Origin: Agriotes lineatus
Taxonomy: Eukaryota; Arthropoda; Insecta; Coleoptera; Elateridae
Assembly: GCA_940337035.1 (NCBI GenBank)
Contig: OW679203.1
Coordinates: 74,105,061-74,169,060, forward strand
DNA length: 64,000 nt
Direction: 5' to 3'
Both the position numbers and the translations under genes were made by a program. The notes below the pieces were generated by a model. The model had not been told where the DNA came from, made no database searches, and saw only the letters and a list, made by a program, of their open reading frames with translations. Numbering within the stretch: position 1 is the first letter of the stretch; every line of letters starts with the position of its first letter. Of the stretch, positions 10,656 to 19,619 are shown one piece after another.

Positions 10656-11880
10656 ACAATTTCGTTGAAAATCTTTACAAAGCGACTTTATAGCACCGAA
10701 AAAATGATGTAAAAAAGTTTTAAGAGTTATTTCTAAGCATAATTTTGCAAACGTTTAACAAATAAACCGTAATTTTTTAAATTATGAAATCGTAGTTCAA
10801 TTTATATGAATTTTCGATACTTTGTATGTGAAAAAATAGCTTCAATTACTAATATTTGAATAAAAACATGCGATTTCCAAAGCATTTCGTTTAAAATTTT
10901 AGAAAATCGATAGCATCTCCCATGAAAATTTATAAAAATCGGCATCTTGTCATATTAAATTCTGTAAAAACGACAAAAACAATATTTTTTCACAACTTTC
11001 ATTGAAAAATAGTAAAATTTTACGAAAATACGTCTGTGCTGACGACAAATGAAAATAAATTTGAATAGAAACACGCAAAAATTACGAAAAGACGTATGTG
11101 TTGACCCCCAAAGTAACAAAAATTTGAATAAAATCACACAATCATACAGCATCTCACATAAATTTTCGCAAATATCGACATCATGTCACATAAATTATAC
11201 AAAAACTGTCATCACGTCACTTGAAATTCTACAAAAAACGATATTTTATTCAACACACGATGAAAATTGAACAAAAATCACGCAATTACAAGCCATCTCA
11301 CATAAATTTTCACAAAAATCGACATCATGTTACATAAACTATGCATAATTTTGCAAATGTTTTACACTTTTTATAAAATGCATCGCTCAAAATTAAAAGA
11401 AATAGCAATTTCGTTGAAAAAATCTACTACCACAATCATTTCGATAAACAAAATTCAAAAAATCTTATACTTTTGACGGAAATATATGTATGTTGACCAC
11501 AAATTAACATAATTTTTAAATAAAAACGCGCAATTCGTTGAAAAAAAATATTCTGACACCACCAAAACACGCAATTTCATTGAAAAATATATATATGTTG
11601 TCCACAAATTAACATAAATTTGAATAAAAACACGTAATTTTGTTGAAAAAATGTTCTGGCCCCTTCATTTCACTTAAAATTTTACAAAACTGCCATCATA
11701 ACACTTGAAATTATACAAAATATATGTATGTTGATCACAAATTAACATAAACCTGAATAAAACACACAATTTCGTTGAAAAATTTGCAAATGTTTTACAC
11801 TTTTTTATAAAATGTATCGCACAAAATTAAAAGAAATCACAATTTTCTAAATTATATCACGCTATTATGAAATCGTAGAT
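10656..11880. repeat. Degenerate short-motif array, left arm
   Basis: A non-coding AT-rich block in which variants of two motifs recur many times: gaataaaaacacgcaa followed by ttcgttgaaaaa, and a second built on tacgaaaagacgt with gacaaatgaaaa. Spacing is irregular. It is mirrored at about 15030-16250. The short ORFs it contains follow from the repeats and are not convincing genes. Confidence 0.6.
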
Positions 11881-12194
11881 TGATTTTTTGAAATTTTACA
11901 CTTTGTAACTGTAAAATAACTGCAAATACTAATATTTTAGCTTTAGACTTTGTAATTATTGCAGATTCGAGAAAAAAAACAAAGCAGAGTGGAAATAAAA
12001 AACACAAACACTTTGTAATAAACAAATTTATTGTTCTTATTTCGTATAATACTTAATAATATAAATATAAATGTACAGCAGAATGTCTTATTTCTAAAAA
12101 TTCGCTAGCAATTTACAAAACTGTAGTTTGAGGTGCACGACATTTCAAATTAAAAAGACTGCAAGTAATAAAATCAGAAATTCATTGTGTAATT

Positions 12195-12962
12195 TTAAAG
12201 TTTAAGATGCACCCAATCTAGAATTCCCTTCGTTTTTGGTGTTGATGACATCTGCCTTAGAGGCGTTTTTCTAACGGCCCTTTTTTGGAGGCGTTTCCTT
12301 ATCGGCGTTCTTCTGACTGAACCTTTTTGATGTGGACTTGGATGAGTAGCTGGTGTTTTTAATTTATATTCTAAATCGGACTCGCAGTTATCAGTTTCCA
12401 TTTCGGTTTTTCCTGTAGTATCAGTCGGGGTTGGCTTCTTTTGCTGTTTAGGTTTAGCTAGCAGCACATTAGCAACGTTAAGGTCTTTGATGTACTCAGC
12501 AAACTGTAGGCGTCCGGGTGGATTAATAGTTTTTCGAGGCCGCAGAGTGTCATGAATTAAATCGACTATGTTAGACGTCGGTAAAATTTCACCCTTTATA
12601 GTAACGGTGCCCTTGTGATCCCAGCTCACATCGCTTGAGGTACTCAAAATGCGTAGGAAAACTTCAGCTTTTTTCTTAAAAGTTTTGGGAAGTGTAGATA
12701 AAATAACGGCATTTGATAGGCTGTCACTGGTTGTTTCAATAGGTATTTTGATTGGCTGCCGCGCCTGGTTTGTGAAATGAAGAAATCGTTGTAAAACCTG
12801 ATTCTACTGGATCCATTTATCGTGATCAGTTAATTTGGACTTTAAAACTTTTTGCATTTCGTCATCAAGCTGTGATAATATATTTTTCTCCGCATCATCG
12901 CCAGACTTAAGACGTTGGACAAATTCCGGCGATACAATCAACATCTTCCGCTCTTTGTCCAT
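12195..12962 (-). pseudogene. Left-arm copy of the palindrome gene, inactivated
   Basis: Reverse-complement copy of the 13956-14717 gene. Reading leftward from the ATG at 12962, codon 53 (Tyr in the right arm) is TAG; downstream the frame stays open to the same C-terminal GILDWVHLKL. Other differences are Leu to Pro at residue 128 and a 6-bp difference giving two extra residues (Asp-Leu) after residue 195. The stop removes about 80% of the product. The rest is nearly unchanged, so the inactivation looks recent. Confidence 0.85.
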
Positions 12963-13050
12963 TTTAGTCGAAAAGGAGCTCAGTCGTTTGTTCTAGTAGA
13001 GCCGTCGTGAATAAACTAGCTTAAAATCAAGACTTTCATAATAAATATAT

Positions 13051-13058
13051 AAAAAAAA
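13051..13058 (-). terminator. Pol III T-run after left tRNA-Leu
   Basis: Eight A on the plus strand, i.e. T8 on the transcribed sense, begins two bases past the tRNA 3' end. It mirrors the run at 13860-13867. Confidence 0.75.
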
Positions 13059-13060
13059 TA

Positions 13061-13142
13061 TGACAGGTACGGGAATCGAACCCGTATTCTCTCTCGAGAT
13101 CAGAACTTGAATCTGACGCCTTAACCATTCGGCCAACCTGCC
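13061..13142 (-). tRNA. tRNA-Leu(CAA), left arm
   Basis: Identical in sequence to the right-arm copy at 13776-13857. It has the complete cloverleaf with long variable arm, anticodon CAA, no intron and a T8 terminator. It is oriented leftward, 98 bp upstream of the start codon of the inactivated left-arm gene. Identity between the two copies points to recent duplication or to constraint. Confidence 0.85.
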
Positions 13143-13429
13143 TCCCTATATAAACGAGCACTCTCTGCATAATTAAGAAAATATATAGTTTAAAAAGCCT
13201 TCTGCATGCAATTTCAAACAATATTTCATATAAATTAAGCCATGTACAAATTTCTAAATCGGTTTTGATATATATTTTATCGAAAGACTTGACCCTCAGC
13301 TGCCGTTTTATTACTATTTGTCGAGATGCGTCATCGATGAATTTTACAAGTGCCATCCTGTCTGCTGTGTGACGTAGGTAATGTCTCCATACCTTTTTAT
13401 TTTAAAATTCTATAAAATCAGAGGTCCAA

Positions 13430-13483
13430 ACTGCTGCCGCATCAGGTAACAGAGTACAATGGTTTAAAACGTGTTAGTGCGGC
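13430..13483. other. Palindrome centre (loop and imperfect stem)
   Basis: Arm identity drops here. Flanking bases still pair imperfectly (agaggtccaaactgctg against a complement of cagtcgggcctct), leaving a few tens of bases of unpaired loop around gtaacagagtacaatgg. An asymmetric spacer is what a foldback element or a resolved dimer junction would have. A perfect turn-around would instead suggest an artefact. Confidence 0.6.
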
Positions 13484-13775
13484 ATCAGTCGGGCCTCTGT
13501 TTTTATAGAATTTTAAAATAAAAAGGGGTGGATACATTACCTACGTCACATCGCAGACAGGCTGGCTCTTGTAAAATTCATCGATGACGCATCACGACAA
13601 ATAGTAATAAAACGGCAGCTGAGGGTCATGTCTTTCGAGAAAATATATATCAAAACCGATTTAGAAATTTGTACATGGCTTAATTTATATGAAATATTGT
13701 TTGAAATTGCATGCAGAAGGCTTTTTAAACTATATATTTTCTTAATTATGCAGAGAGTGCTCGTTTATATAGGGA

Positions 13776-13857
13776 GGCAGGTTGGCCGAATGGTTAAGGC
13801 GTCAGATTCAAGTTCTGATCTCGAGAGAGAATACGGGTTCGATTCCCGTACCTGTCA
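13776..13857 (+). tRNA. tRNA-Leu(CAA), right arm
   Basis: An 82-nt class II tRNA. The acceptor stem ggcaggt/acctgtc pairs over 7 bp with one G-U. The D-arm is gcc/ggc, the anticodon stem tcaga/tctga closes loop ttcaagt with anticodon CAA at 13809-13811, the variable arm is 14 nt, and the T-arm is acggg ttcgatt cccgt. The discriminator is A. Box A is degenerate-normal (tggccgaatgg); box B is perfect (ggttcgattcc). A TATA-like tttatat lies just upstream and a T8 terminator begins three bases downstream. It would decode UUG. Animal tRNA-Leu(CAA) genes usually carry an intron; this one does not. Confidence 0.9.
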
Positions 13858-13859
13858 TA

Positions 13860-13867
13860 TTTTTTTT
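13860..13867 (+). terminator. Pol III T-run after right tRNA-Leu
   Basis: Eight consecutive T begin two bases after the tRNA discriminator base, the normal position for an RNA polymerase III terminator. Confidence 0.8.
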
Positions 13868-13955
13868 ATATATTTATTATGAAAGTCTTGATTTTAAGCT
13901 AGTTTATTCACGACGGCTCTACTAGAACAAACGACTGAGCTCCTTTTCGACTAAA

Positions 13956-14717
13956 ATGGACAAAGAGCGGAAGATGTTGATTGTATCGCCGGAATTTGTC
14001 CAACGTCTTAAGTCTGGCGATGATGCGGAGAAAAATATATTATCACAGCTTGATGACGAAATGCAAAAAGTTTTAAAGTCCAAATTAACTGATCACGATA
14101 AATGGATCCAGTACAATCAGGTTTTACAACGATTCCTTCATTTCACAAACCAGGCGCGGCAGCCAATCAAAATACCTATTGAAACAACCAGTGACAGCCT
14201 ATCAAATGCCGTTATTTTATCTACACTTCCCAAAACTTTTAAGAAAAAAGCTGAAGTTTTCCTACGCATTTTGAGTACCTCAAGCGATGTGAGCTGGGAT
14301 CACAAGGGCACCGTTACTATAAAGGGTGAAATTTTACTGACGTCTAACATAGTCGATTTAATTCATGACACTCTGCGGCCTCGAAAAACTATTAATCCAC
14401 CCGGACGCCTACAGTTTGCTGAGTACATCAAAGACCTTAACGTTGCTAATGTGCTGCTAGCTAAACCTAAACAGCAAAAGAAGCCAACCCCGACTGATAC
14501 TACAGGAAAAACCGAAATGGAAACTGATAACTGCGAGTCCGAATATAAATTAAAAACACCAGCTACTCATCCAAGTCCACATCAAAAAGGTTCAGTCAGA
14601 AGAACGCCGATAAGGAAACGCCTCCAAAAAAGGGCCGTTAGAAAAACGCCTCTAAGGCAGATGTCATCAACACCAAAAACGAAGGGAATTCTAGATTGGG
14701 TGCATCTTAAACTTTAA
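13956..14717 (+). CDS. Uncharacterised protein of the palindromic element, 253 aa
   Basis: Intact frame starting MDKERKMLIVS. No enzymatic motif is visible. Residues 20-65 are rich in acidic residues and regularly spaced Leu (LDDEMQKVL, then YNQVLQRFLHF), probably helical. Residues 110-165 contain a compact region, WDHKGTVTIKGE then NIVDLIHDTLRPRK and NPPGRLQFAEYI. Residues 166-253 are low-complexity and strongly basic (RRTPIRKRLQKR), ending GILDWVHLKL. A DNA- or RNA-binding structural role is plausible but inferred. From memory only, similar small proteins recur as multicopy uncharacterised genes in invertebrate genomes, perhaps in virus-like DNA elements; I cannot verify this. It lies 98 bp downstream of, and in the same orientation as, tRNA-Leu, with AATAAA at 14880. 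Confidence 0.75.
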   Translation: MDKERKMLIVSPEFVQRLKSGDDAEKNILSQLDDEMQKVLKSKLTDHDKWIQYNQVLQRFLHFTNQARQPIKIPIETTSDSLSNAVILSTLPKTFKKKAEVFLRILSTSSDVSWDHKGTVTIKGEILLTSNIVDLIHDTLRPRKTINPPGRLQFAEYIKDLNVANVLLAKPKQQKKPTPTDTTGKTEMETDNCESEYKLKTPATHPSPHQKGSVRRTPIRKRLQKRAVRKTPLRQMSSTPKTKGILDWVHLKL

Positions 14718-14879
14718 AATTACACAATGAATTTCTGATTTTATTACTTGCAGTCTTTTTAATTTGAAATGTCGTGCACCTCAAACTACAGTTTTGTAAA
14801 TTGCTAGCGAATTTTTAGAAATAAGACATTCTGCTGTACATTTATATTTATATTATTAAGTATTATACGAAGTAAGAAC

Positions 14880-14885
14880 AATAAA
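14880..14885 (+). promoter_or_regulatory. Candidate polyadenylation signal of the palindrome gene
   Basis: AATAAA 163 bp downstream of the stop codon of the 253-aa gene. It is followed by tgtttgtgtttttt, a GT-rich element of the type expected after a cleavage site. The mirror copy lies in the left arm. Confidence 0.45.
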
Positions 14886-16254
14886 TTTGTTTATTACAAA
14901 GTGTTTGTGTTTTTTATTTCTACTCTGCTTTGTTTTTTTTCTCGAATCTGCAATAATTACAAAGTCTAAAGCTAAAATATTAGTATTTGCAGTTATTTTA
15001 CAGTTACAAAGTGTAAAATTTCAAAAAATCAATCTACGATTTCATAATAGCGTGATATAATTTAGAAAATTGTGATTTCTTTTAATTTTGTGCGATACAT
15101 TTTATAAAAAAGTGTAAAACATTTGCAAATTTTTCAACGAAATTGTGTTTTATTCAGGTTTATGTTAATTTGTGATCAACATACATATATTTTGTATAAT
15201 TTCAAGTGTTATGATGGCAGTTTTGTAAAATTTTAAGTGAAATGAAGGGGCCAGAACATTTTTTCAACAAAATTACGTGTTTTTATTCAAATTTATGTTA
15301 ATTTGTGGACAACATATATATATTTTTCAATAAAATTGCGTGTTTTGGTGGTGTCAGAATATTTTTTTTCAACGAATTGCGCGTTTTTATTTAAAAATTA
15401 TGTTAATTTGTGGTCAACATACATATATTTCCGTCAAAAGTATAAGATTTTTTGAATTTTGTTTATCGAAATGATTGTGGTAGTAGATTTTTTCAACGAA
15501 ATTGCTATTTCTTTTAATTTTGAGCGATGCATTTTATAAAAAGTGTAAAACATTTGCAAAATTATGCATAGTTTATGTAACATGATGTCGATTTTTGTGA
15601 AAATTTATGTGAGATGGCTTGTAATTGCGTGATTTTTGTTCAATTTTCATCGTGTGTTGAATAAAATATCGTTTTTTGTATAATTTCAAGTGACGTGATG
15701 ACAGTTTTTGTATAATTTATGTGACATGATGTCGATATTTGCGAAAATTTATGTGAGATGCTGTATGATTGTGTGATTTTATTCAAATTTTTGTTACTTT
15801 GGGGGTCAACACATACGTCTTTTCGTAATTTTTGCGTGTTTCTATTCAAATTTATTTTCATTTGTCGTCAGCACAGACGTATTTTCGTAAAATTTTACTA
15901 TTTTTCAATGAAAGTTGTGAAAAAATATTGTTTTTGTCGTTTTTACAGAATTTAATATGACAAGATGCCGATTTTTATAAATTTTCATGGGAGATGCTAT
16001 CGATTTTCTAAAATTTTAAACGAAATGCTTTGGAAATCGCATGTTTTTATTCAAATATTAGTAATTGAAGCTATTTTTTCACATACAAAGTATCGAAAAT
16101 TCATATAAATTGAACTACGATTTCATAATTTAAAAAATTACGGTTTATTTGTTAAACGTTTGCAAAATTATGCTTAGAAATAACTCTTAAAACTTTTTTA
16201 CATCATTTTTTCGGTGCTATAAAGTCGCTTTGTAAAGATTTTCAACGAAATTGT

Positions 16255-17016
16255 GCGTTTTAATTCAAAATTATTTTCATTTGTCGCCAACACTTACGTC
16301 TTTTCGTAAATTTTTTACAAGAAAAAATGGTTTGACTTATATTTTTACAAGTATCCCTTGTCTTATTTGCAAACGATAAAGAAAAGCTATTTTTTTTTCA
16401 ACGAAATTGCCTGTTTTTATTCAAATTTATGGGGGACAACCATTCTTATACAATAAAAACATTTATTTAATGCGTATGTCTTATTTTATATGGGCGAGGG
16501 CACTGTTGTAATTTATAAGAAGCTAAAACTCAGTCGAAAATAACATTTAAAATTTATTTATAATATGTATATGGAAGTATAATGTTAGAACAGCTAAGTG
16601 GTACAATGTTCAAACCTTTAAAACCAAGTCTTTTCGTAATTTTTGCGTGTTTTTATTCAAATTTATTTTCATTTGTCGCCAACACTTACGTCTTTTCGTA
16701 AATTTTTTACAAGAAAAAATGGTTTGACTTATATTTTTACAAGTATCCCTTGTCTTATTTGCAAACGATATTGAAAAGCTATTTTTTTCAACGAAATTGT
16801 CTGTTTTTATTCAAATTTATGGGGGACAACCATTCTTATACAATAAAAACATTTATTTAATGCGTATGTCTTATTTTATATGGGCGAGGGCACTGTTGTA
16901 ATTTATAAGAAGCTAAAACTCAGTCGAAAATAACATTTAAAATTTATTTATAATATGTATATGGAAGTATAATGTCAGAACAGCTAAGTGGTACAATGTT
17001 CAAACCTTTAAAACCA
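16255..17016. repeat. 390-bp tandem duplication, right arm
   Basis: Reverse complement of 9894-10655, with the junction between units at about 16626. Both units end in the complement of tggttttaaaggtttgaac. Confidence 0.85.
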
Positions 17017-17301
17017 AACAATACACAGGAACCGGCCTGTTTTAAATAGGGAACTTAGACGGAAACTTCCTATAGTAGGTAGGGAGAATGAGGATCTCGT
17101 TAATCCAGCCATATAGCAGGCACAAATTATAAAATAATTAATAAGCTGTTACAAATCTAATTTTTTTAAAAATGTATCAACCTTTAAACACAATAAGCTA
17201 CACATCCCCTATTCTTGTAATCTAAATTTTTGAAAAATAGTTTGTTTAAAGCTGGGCTCGTGGCACGTAAGTGGTTATGTTTAATTCCTTTAACCTCGAT
17301 C

Positions 17302-17374
17302 GCTTCGATAGCCCAGTTGGTTAAGGCTTCGTACTCGTAATGCTGTGGTCGCTGGTTCGATTCCAGCCATGGGA
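17302..17374 (+). other. tRNA-Thr(CGT)-like Pol III unit, right arm
   Basis: Box A TAGCCCAGTTGG and box B GGTTCGATTCC both match the Pol III consensus. The T-arm gctgg/ccagc is perfect, and the anticodon-like loop ctcgtaa has CGT. The acceptor halves (cttcgat / catggga) cannot pair, so it is not a standard tRNA. A T8 run follows at 17388-17395. It may be a tRNA pseudogene or the promoter of a short Pol III transcript running toward the element's end. Confidence 0.6.
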
Positions 17375-17387
17375 CATCGCAGGAAGC

Positions 17388-17395
17388 TTTTTTTT
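17388..17395 (+). terminator. T8 run after the tRNA-like unit
   Basis: Eight T beginning 14 nt past the tRNA-like core, usable as a Pol III terminator. It limits a possible transcript to about 90 nt. Confidence 0.5.
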
Positions 17396-17687
17396 AAATT
17401 AAATAAATCCGAACTAGAGAGAACAGTTACGAAGAGAGAGACAGAAGACTTCGGCGTGACGTAATCAAATTCAAATATTTTCGCGAAAATTCAAAATTGA
17501 AAACGACAGCCGTGAGAAGTGCGCGCGCACCAAGATGGCCGACGCCCGGGAAGTTTAAAATTCAAATAATGGAACTTAGAAAAAAAATCGGTAAAAATTC
17601 AAATTTCAAATATTCCCGCCAGAAATCCAAGATGGCCGACGCGTAATTTTAATCGGAAGCTAATGCGTAATTTATTCAGTAGCACAT

Positions 17688-17838
17688 GTGAAAATTAATT
17701 AGATCAAACCGCGAAATTAATTAGATCAAACCGCGAAATTAATTAGATCAAACCGCGAAATTAATTAGGTCAATCCGCGAATAAAACCGCGAAATCCGCG
17801 AATAAATCCGCGAATTAAACCGCGAATCCGCGAATCAA
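17688..17838. repeat. Terminal CGCGG-rich repeats, right end
   Basis: Mirror of 9072-9222, with three tandem ~22-bp units (gatcaaaccgcg plus aaattaatta) followed by closely spaced CCGCG motifs. It differs from the left end by at least one base. Confidence 0.75.
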
Positions 17839-17873
17839 TTAAAAGGAGTGGGGGGTTTCTCGCCCTGTTCTAC

Positions 17874-17881
17874 TAGTATCA
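17874..17881 (+). repeat. Right TSD (TAGTATCA) of the palindromic element
   Basis: Direct copy of 9029-9036, immediately outside the right inverted terminus. Confidence 0.75.
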
Positions 17882-18083
17882 GATCGGAAGAACCAATTTT
17901 ACTTGTTTTGAATTACATTTCTGTTGACGTAGCTTGTTCCATTTTGTTTGTCTTGTCAGGCATAGTAGAAATCTACATATTTTTTTAAACAAGGACTTTG
18001 GTGGTTAGGTGGTTAGCTGTAGTGGAAGTAACCTATCTAGGGGAGATTAACCCAAAATCAAATCCTGGTACTTCTAGTAAAAG

Positions 18084-18170
18084 GTTTGTTACCGTCAATT
18101 TTCGCTTTACTGTATTATCGATATTTTGTTACTATTAATTTTCGCTTTACTGTATGTTCGATATTTTTCG
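18084..18170 (+). repeat. Two tandem ~42-bp units
   Basis: ttgttacc.tcaattttcg and ctttactgta occur twice in direct order, followed by ttcgatatt or atcgatatt. Non-coding. Confidence 0.7.
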
Positions 18171-18389
18171 AATTGCGTCCGGATATTGCGCATTTTTGAT
18201 ACACCACCGTTGCACATTGTTGAACGTTCGCGATGCGAAAATTTGGCATCTTGTTCCGGCATTCGATCGAATAAGGTCGTGGAAGTTTTTGGCGCTGTTC
18301 GAGGTCGCAATTTTGGAGAAGGTGCTTATTGTTGTCTAGGCACTTCTCACCCTTTAGTTAGGGGATTTGTACGCGTCTCGACATTCCTC

Positions 18390-19366
18390 CGTATGTAAAG
18401 CTGGAGATGCTGCCAGGTGCAGACTTTTTTTGACGTCAAAACTTCCCGAGCGAAACATTTGGGGAATTTAGTTCTCCACCACGTACTGGGCCCCAACTAC
18501 GTTTCGAATATCACGTACTGGACCCCAAATACATTTCGATCACCACGTGATGGGTCTCCAATAAAACTTCGGAAACCCCGACTTGCGGCCCGTTGCGATC
18601 TGCGATAGCGTATCTCGGCGCACTTACTTGACGAGCTACCGTCCTTCCTGGTTCGGTCATCAAGTCTACAGGAGCCCATTCCTGCGATGCTCTTCGCGCT
18701 AAGACAGCTTTGAATCAGCCTAAGGTAACCTTACTGCTCTATTCATTTGTGCTTCTGTTGGCCGGCAATCGAGCCTGGCTGTACGCGTGTGTACGGCTCA
18801 ATCGACTGCCCAAAAGTATTTTGCTTCTAAATTGAGATTAGCGCGATATACTAGCGCGAGATATTTAGATCATGGTCTGGACGCATCACTTTGATTGTGA
18901 ATTTTAATTTGTAAAGTAAGAGGATTCCCCTCGTCGTAGTTCCACTTTAACTACGGATTGTGCTAATTTAATTGTTACATGTACCACGTTATAGAAATTC
19001 CTGAGGCGGTTGCCCGCTTGTAATTTACAATTTTATATTAACGTCACTCTCCGGGAGCCTGCAGGAATTTCCATTATTTTTATGATTTGGTGTTTTAATT
19101 GGCCACCCCATTCTGTAAACAAGGATCCTTGGGGCATTTATATGCATATACATCGGCCCTAAACTTTTACTTATATGTATTCTATGTGTGTGCCCGGCTT
19201 TACAAGTGAATAAAACGAATTTGTCATTTGATTACACCTGATTGTTTGACTTCAGTTTTGCGCCGTTTTATCAATTTCTCAGTGTTCCAATTTAGCTGGA
19301 GCGTAATCTAGCAATCGCTTAATCAGGGGTTAAGGCTCAATTTTTGTTACCTAAATTGGTGGCGCC
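18390..19366 (+). mobile_element. Possible LTR or LTR remnant
   Basis: Weak case. The segment contains AATAAA at about 19210, followed by a GT-rich stretch. Right of it, aaattggtggcgcc resembles the junction between an LTR and a primer-binding site in insect Ty3-like elements. No gag or pol frame follows; a decayed LINE begins at about 19620. The start is a guess and no second LTR was found. Confidence 0.25.
18480..18575 (+). repeat. Three tandem 32-bp units
   Basis: cacgtactgggccccaact, cacgtactggaccccaaat and cacgtgatgggtctccaat start successive 32-bp units, each continuing with a variant of acgtttcga. The third is the most diverged. Confidence 0.75.
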
Positions 19367-19619
19367 ATTACCCCCATCTAATGAACCCACAGCCGTCTTC
19401 GGCTGCAGCTGATCGGCGACCCCTAATTAGCGATTGGTAGTGACTCGCCTAGGCTTTGGCTGAGTGAGGCAATTTGGTGCTTTGAATGCTGCTTCGATTC
19501 GTTGAGCAATTAACGTAAGTATTATTCTACCACCCCTCTTTTTGTGCTTAGAAGGGATAACAGGTTAAGGCGTCTGGATAACTCCTCGGTACTCGGAAAA
19601 ACTTTAATGTAAAAAAACC

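Larger units (their letters stand above)
9037..17873. mobile_element. Giant palindromic (foldback-like) element, 8.84 kb
   Basis: Two arms of about 4.39 kb (9037-13429 and 13484-17873) are reverse complements of each other, with only scattered single-base differences and small indels in the parts compared by eye. The ends match (GTAGAACAGGGCGAG / CTCGCCCTGTTCTAC), and the element is bordered by an 8-bp direct repeat, TAGTATCA. Each arm holds, from the centre outward: a tRNA-Leu gene, a 253-codon gene, an AT-rich block of repeated motifs with a 390-bp tandem duplication, a tRNA-like Pol III unit, and terminal CGCGG-rich repeats. All units are transcribed outward. No transposase, polymerase or other enzyme gene is visible, so mobility must be supplied in trans. 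Architecture and TSD length resemble Foldback/MULE-type elements with very long inverted repeats. A head-to-head dimer of a ~4.4-kb linear element is an alternative. Confidence 0.85.

Noticed and set aside
10955..11270. 65- and 73-codon frames repeated at 15640-15955
   Set aside because: They lie in the AT-rich motif array and are mirrored because of the palindrome. Composition is that of the repeats.
13036..13356. 106-codon minus frame and its plus-strand twin at 13628-13882
   Set aside because: Both read straight through the tRNA-Leu gene. The apparent conservation is only the palindrome.
9037..17873. Palindrome as a pure sequencing or amplification artefact
   Set aside because: The arms differ by substitutions and indels, the flanks differ, and an 8-bp direct repeat borders the whole structure. 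A turn-around artefact would give identical arms and no TSD. Long-read confirmation is still needed.
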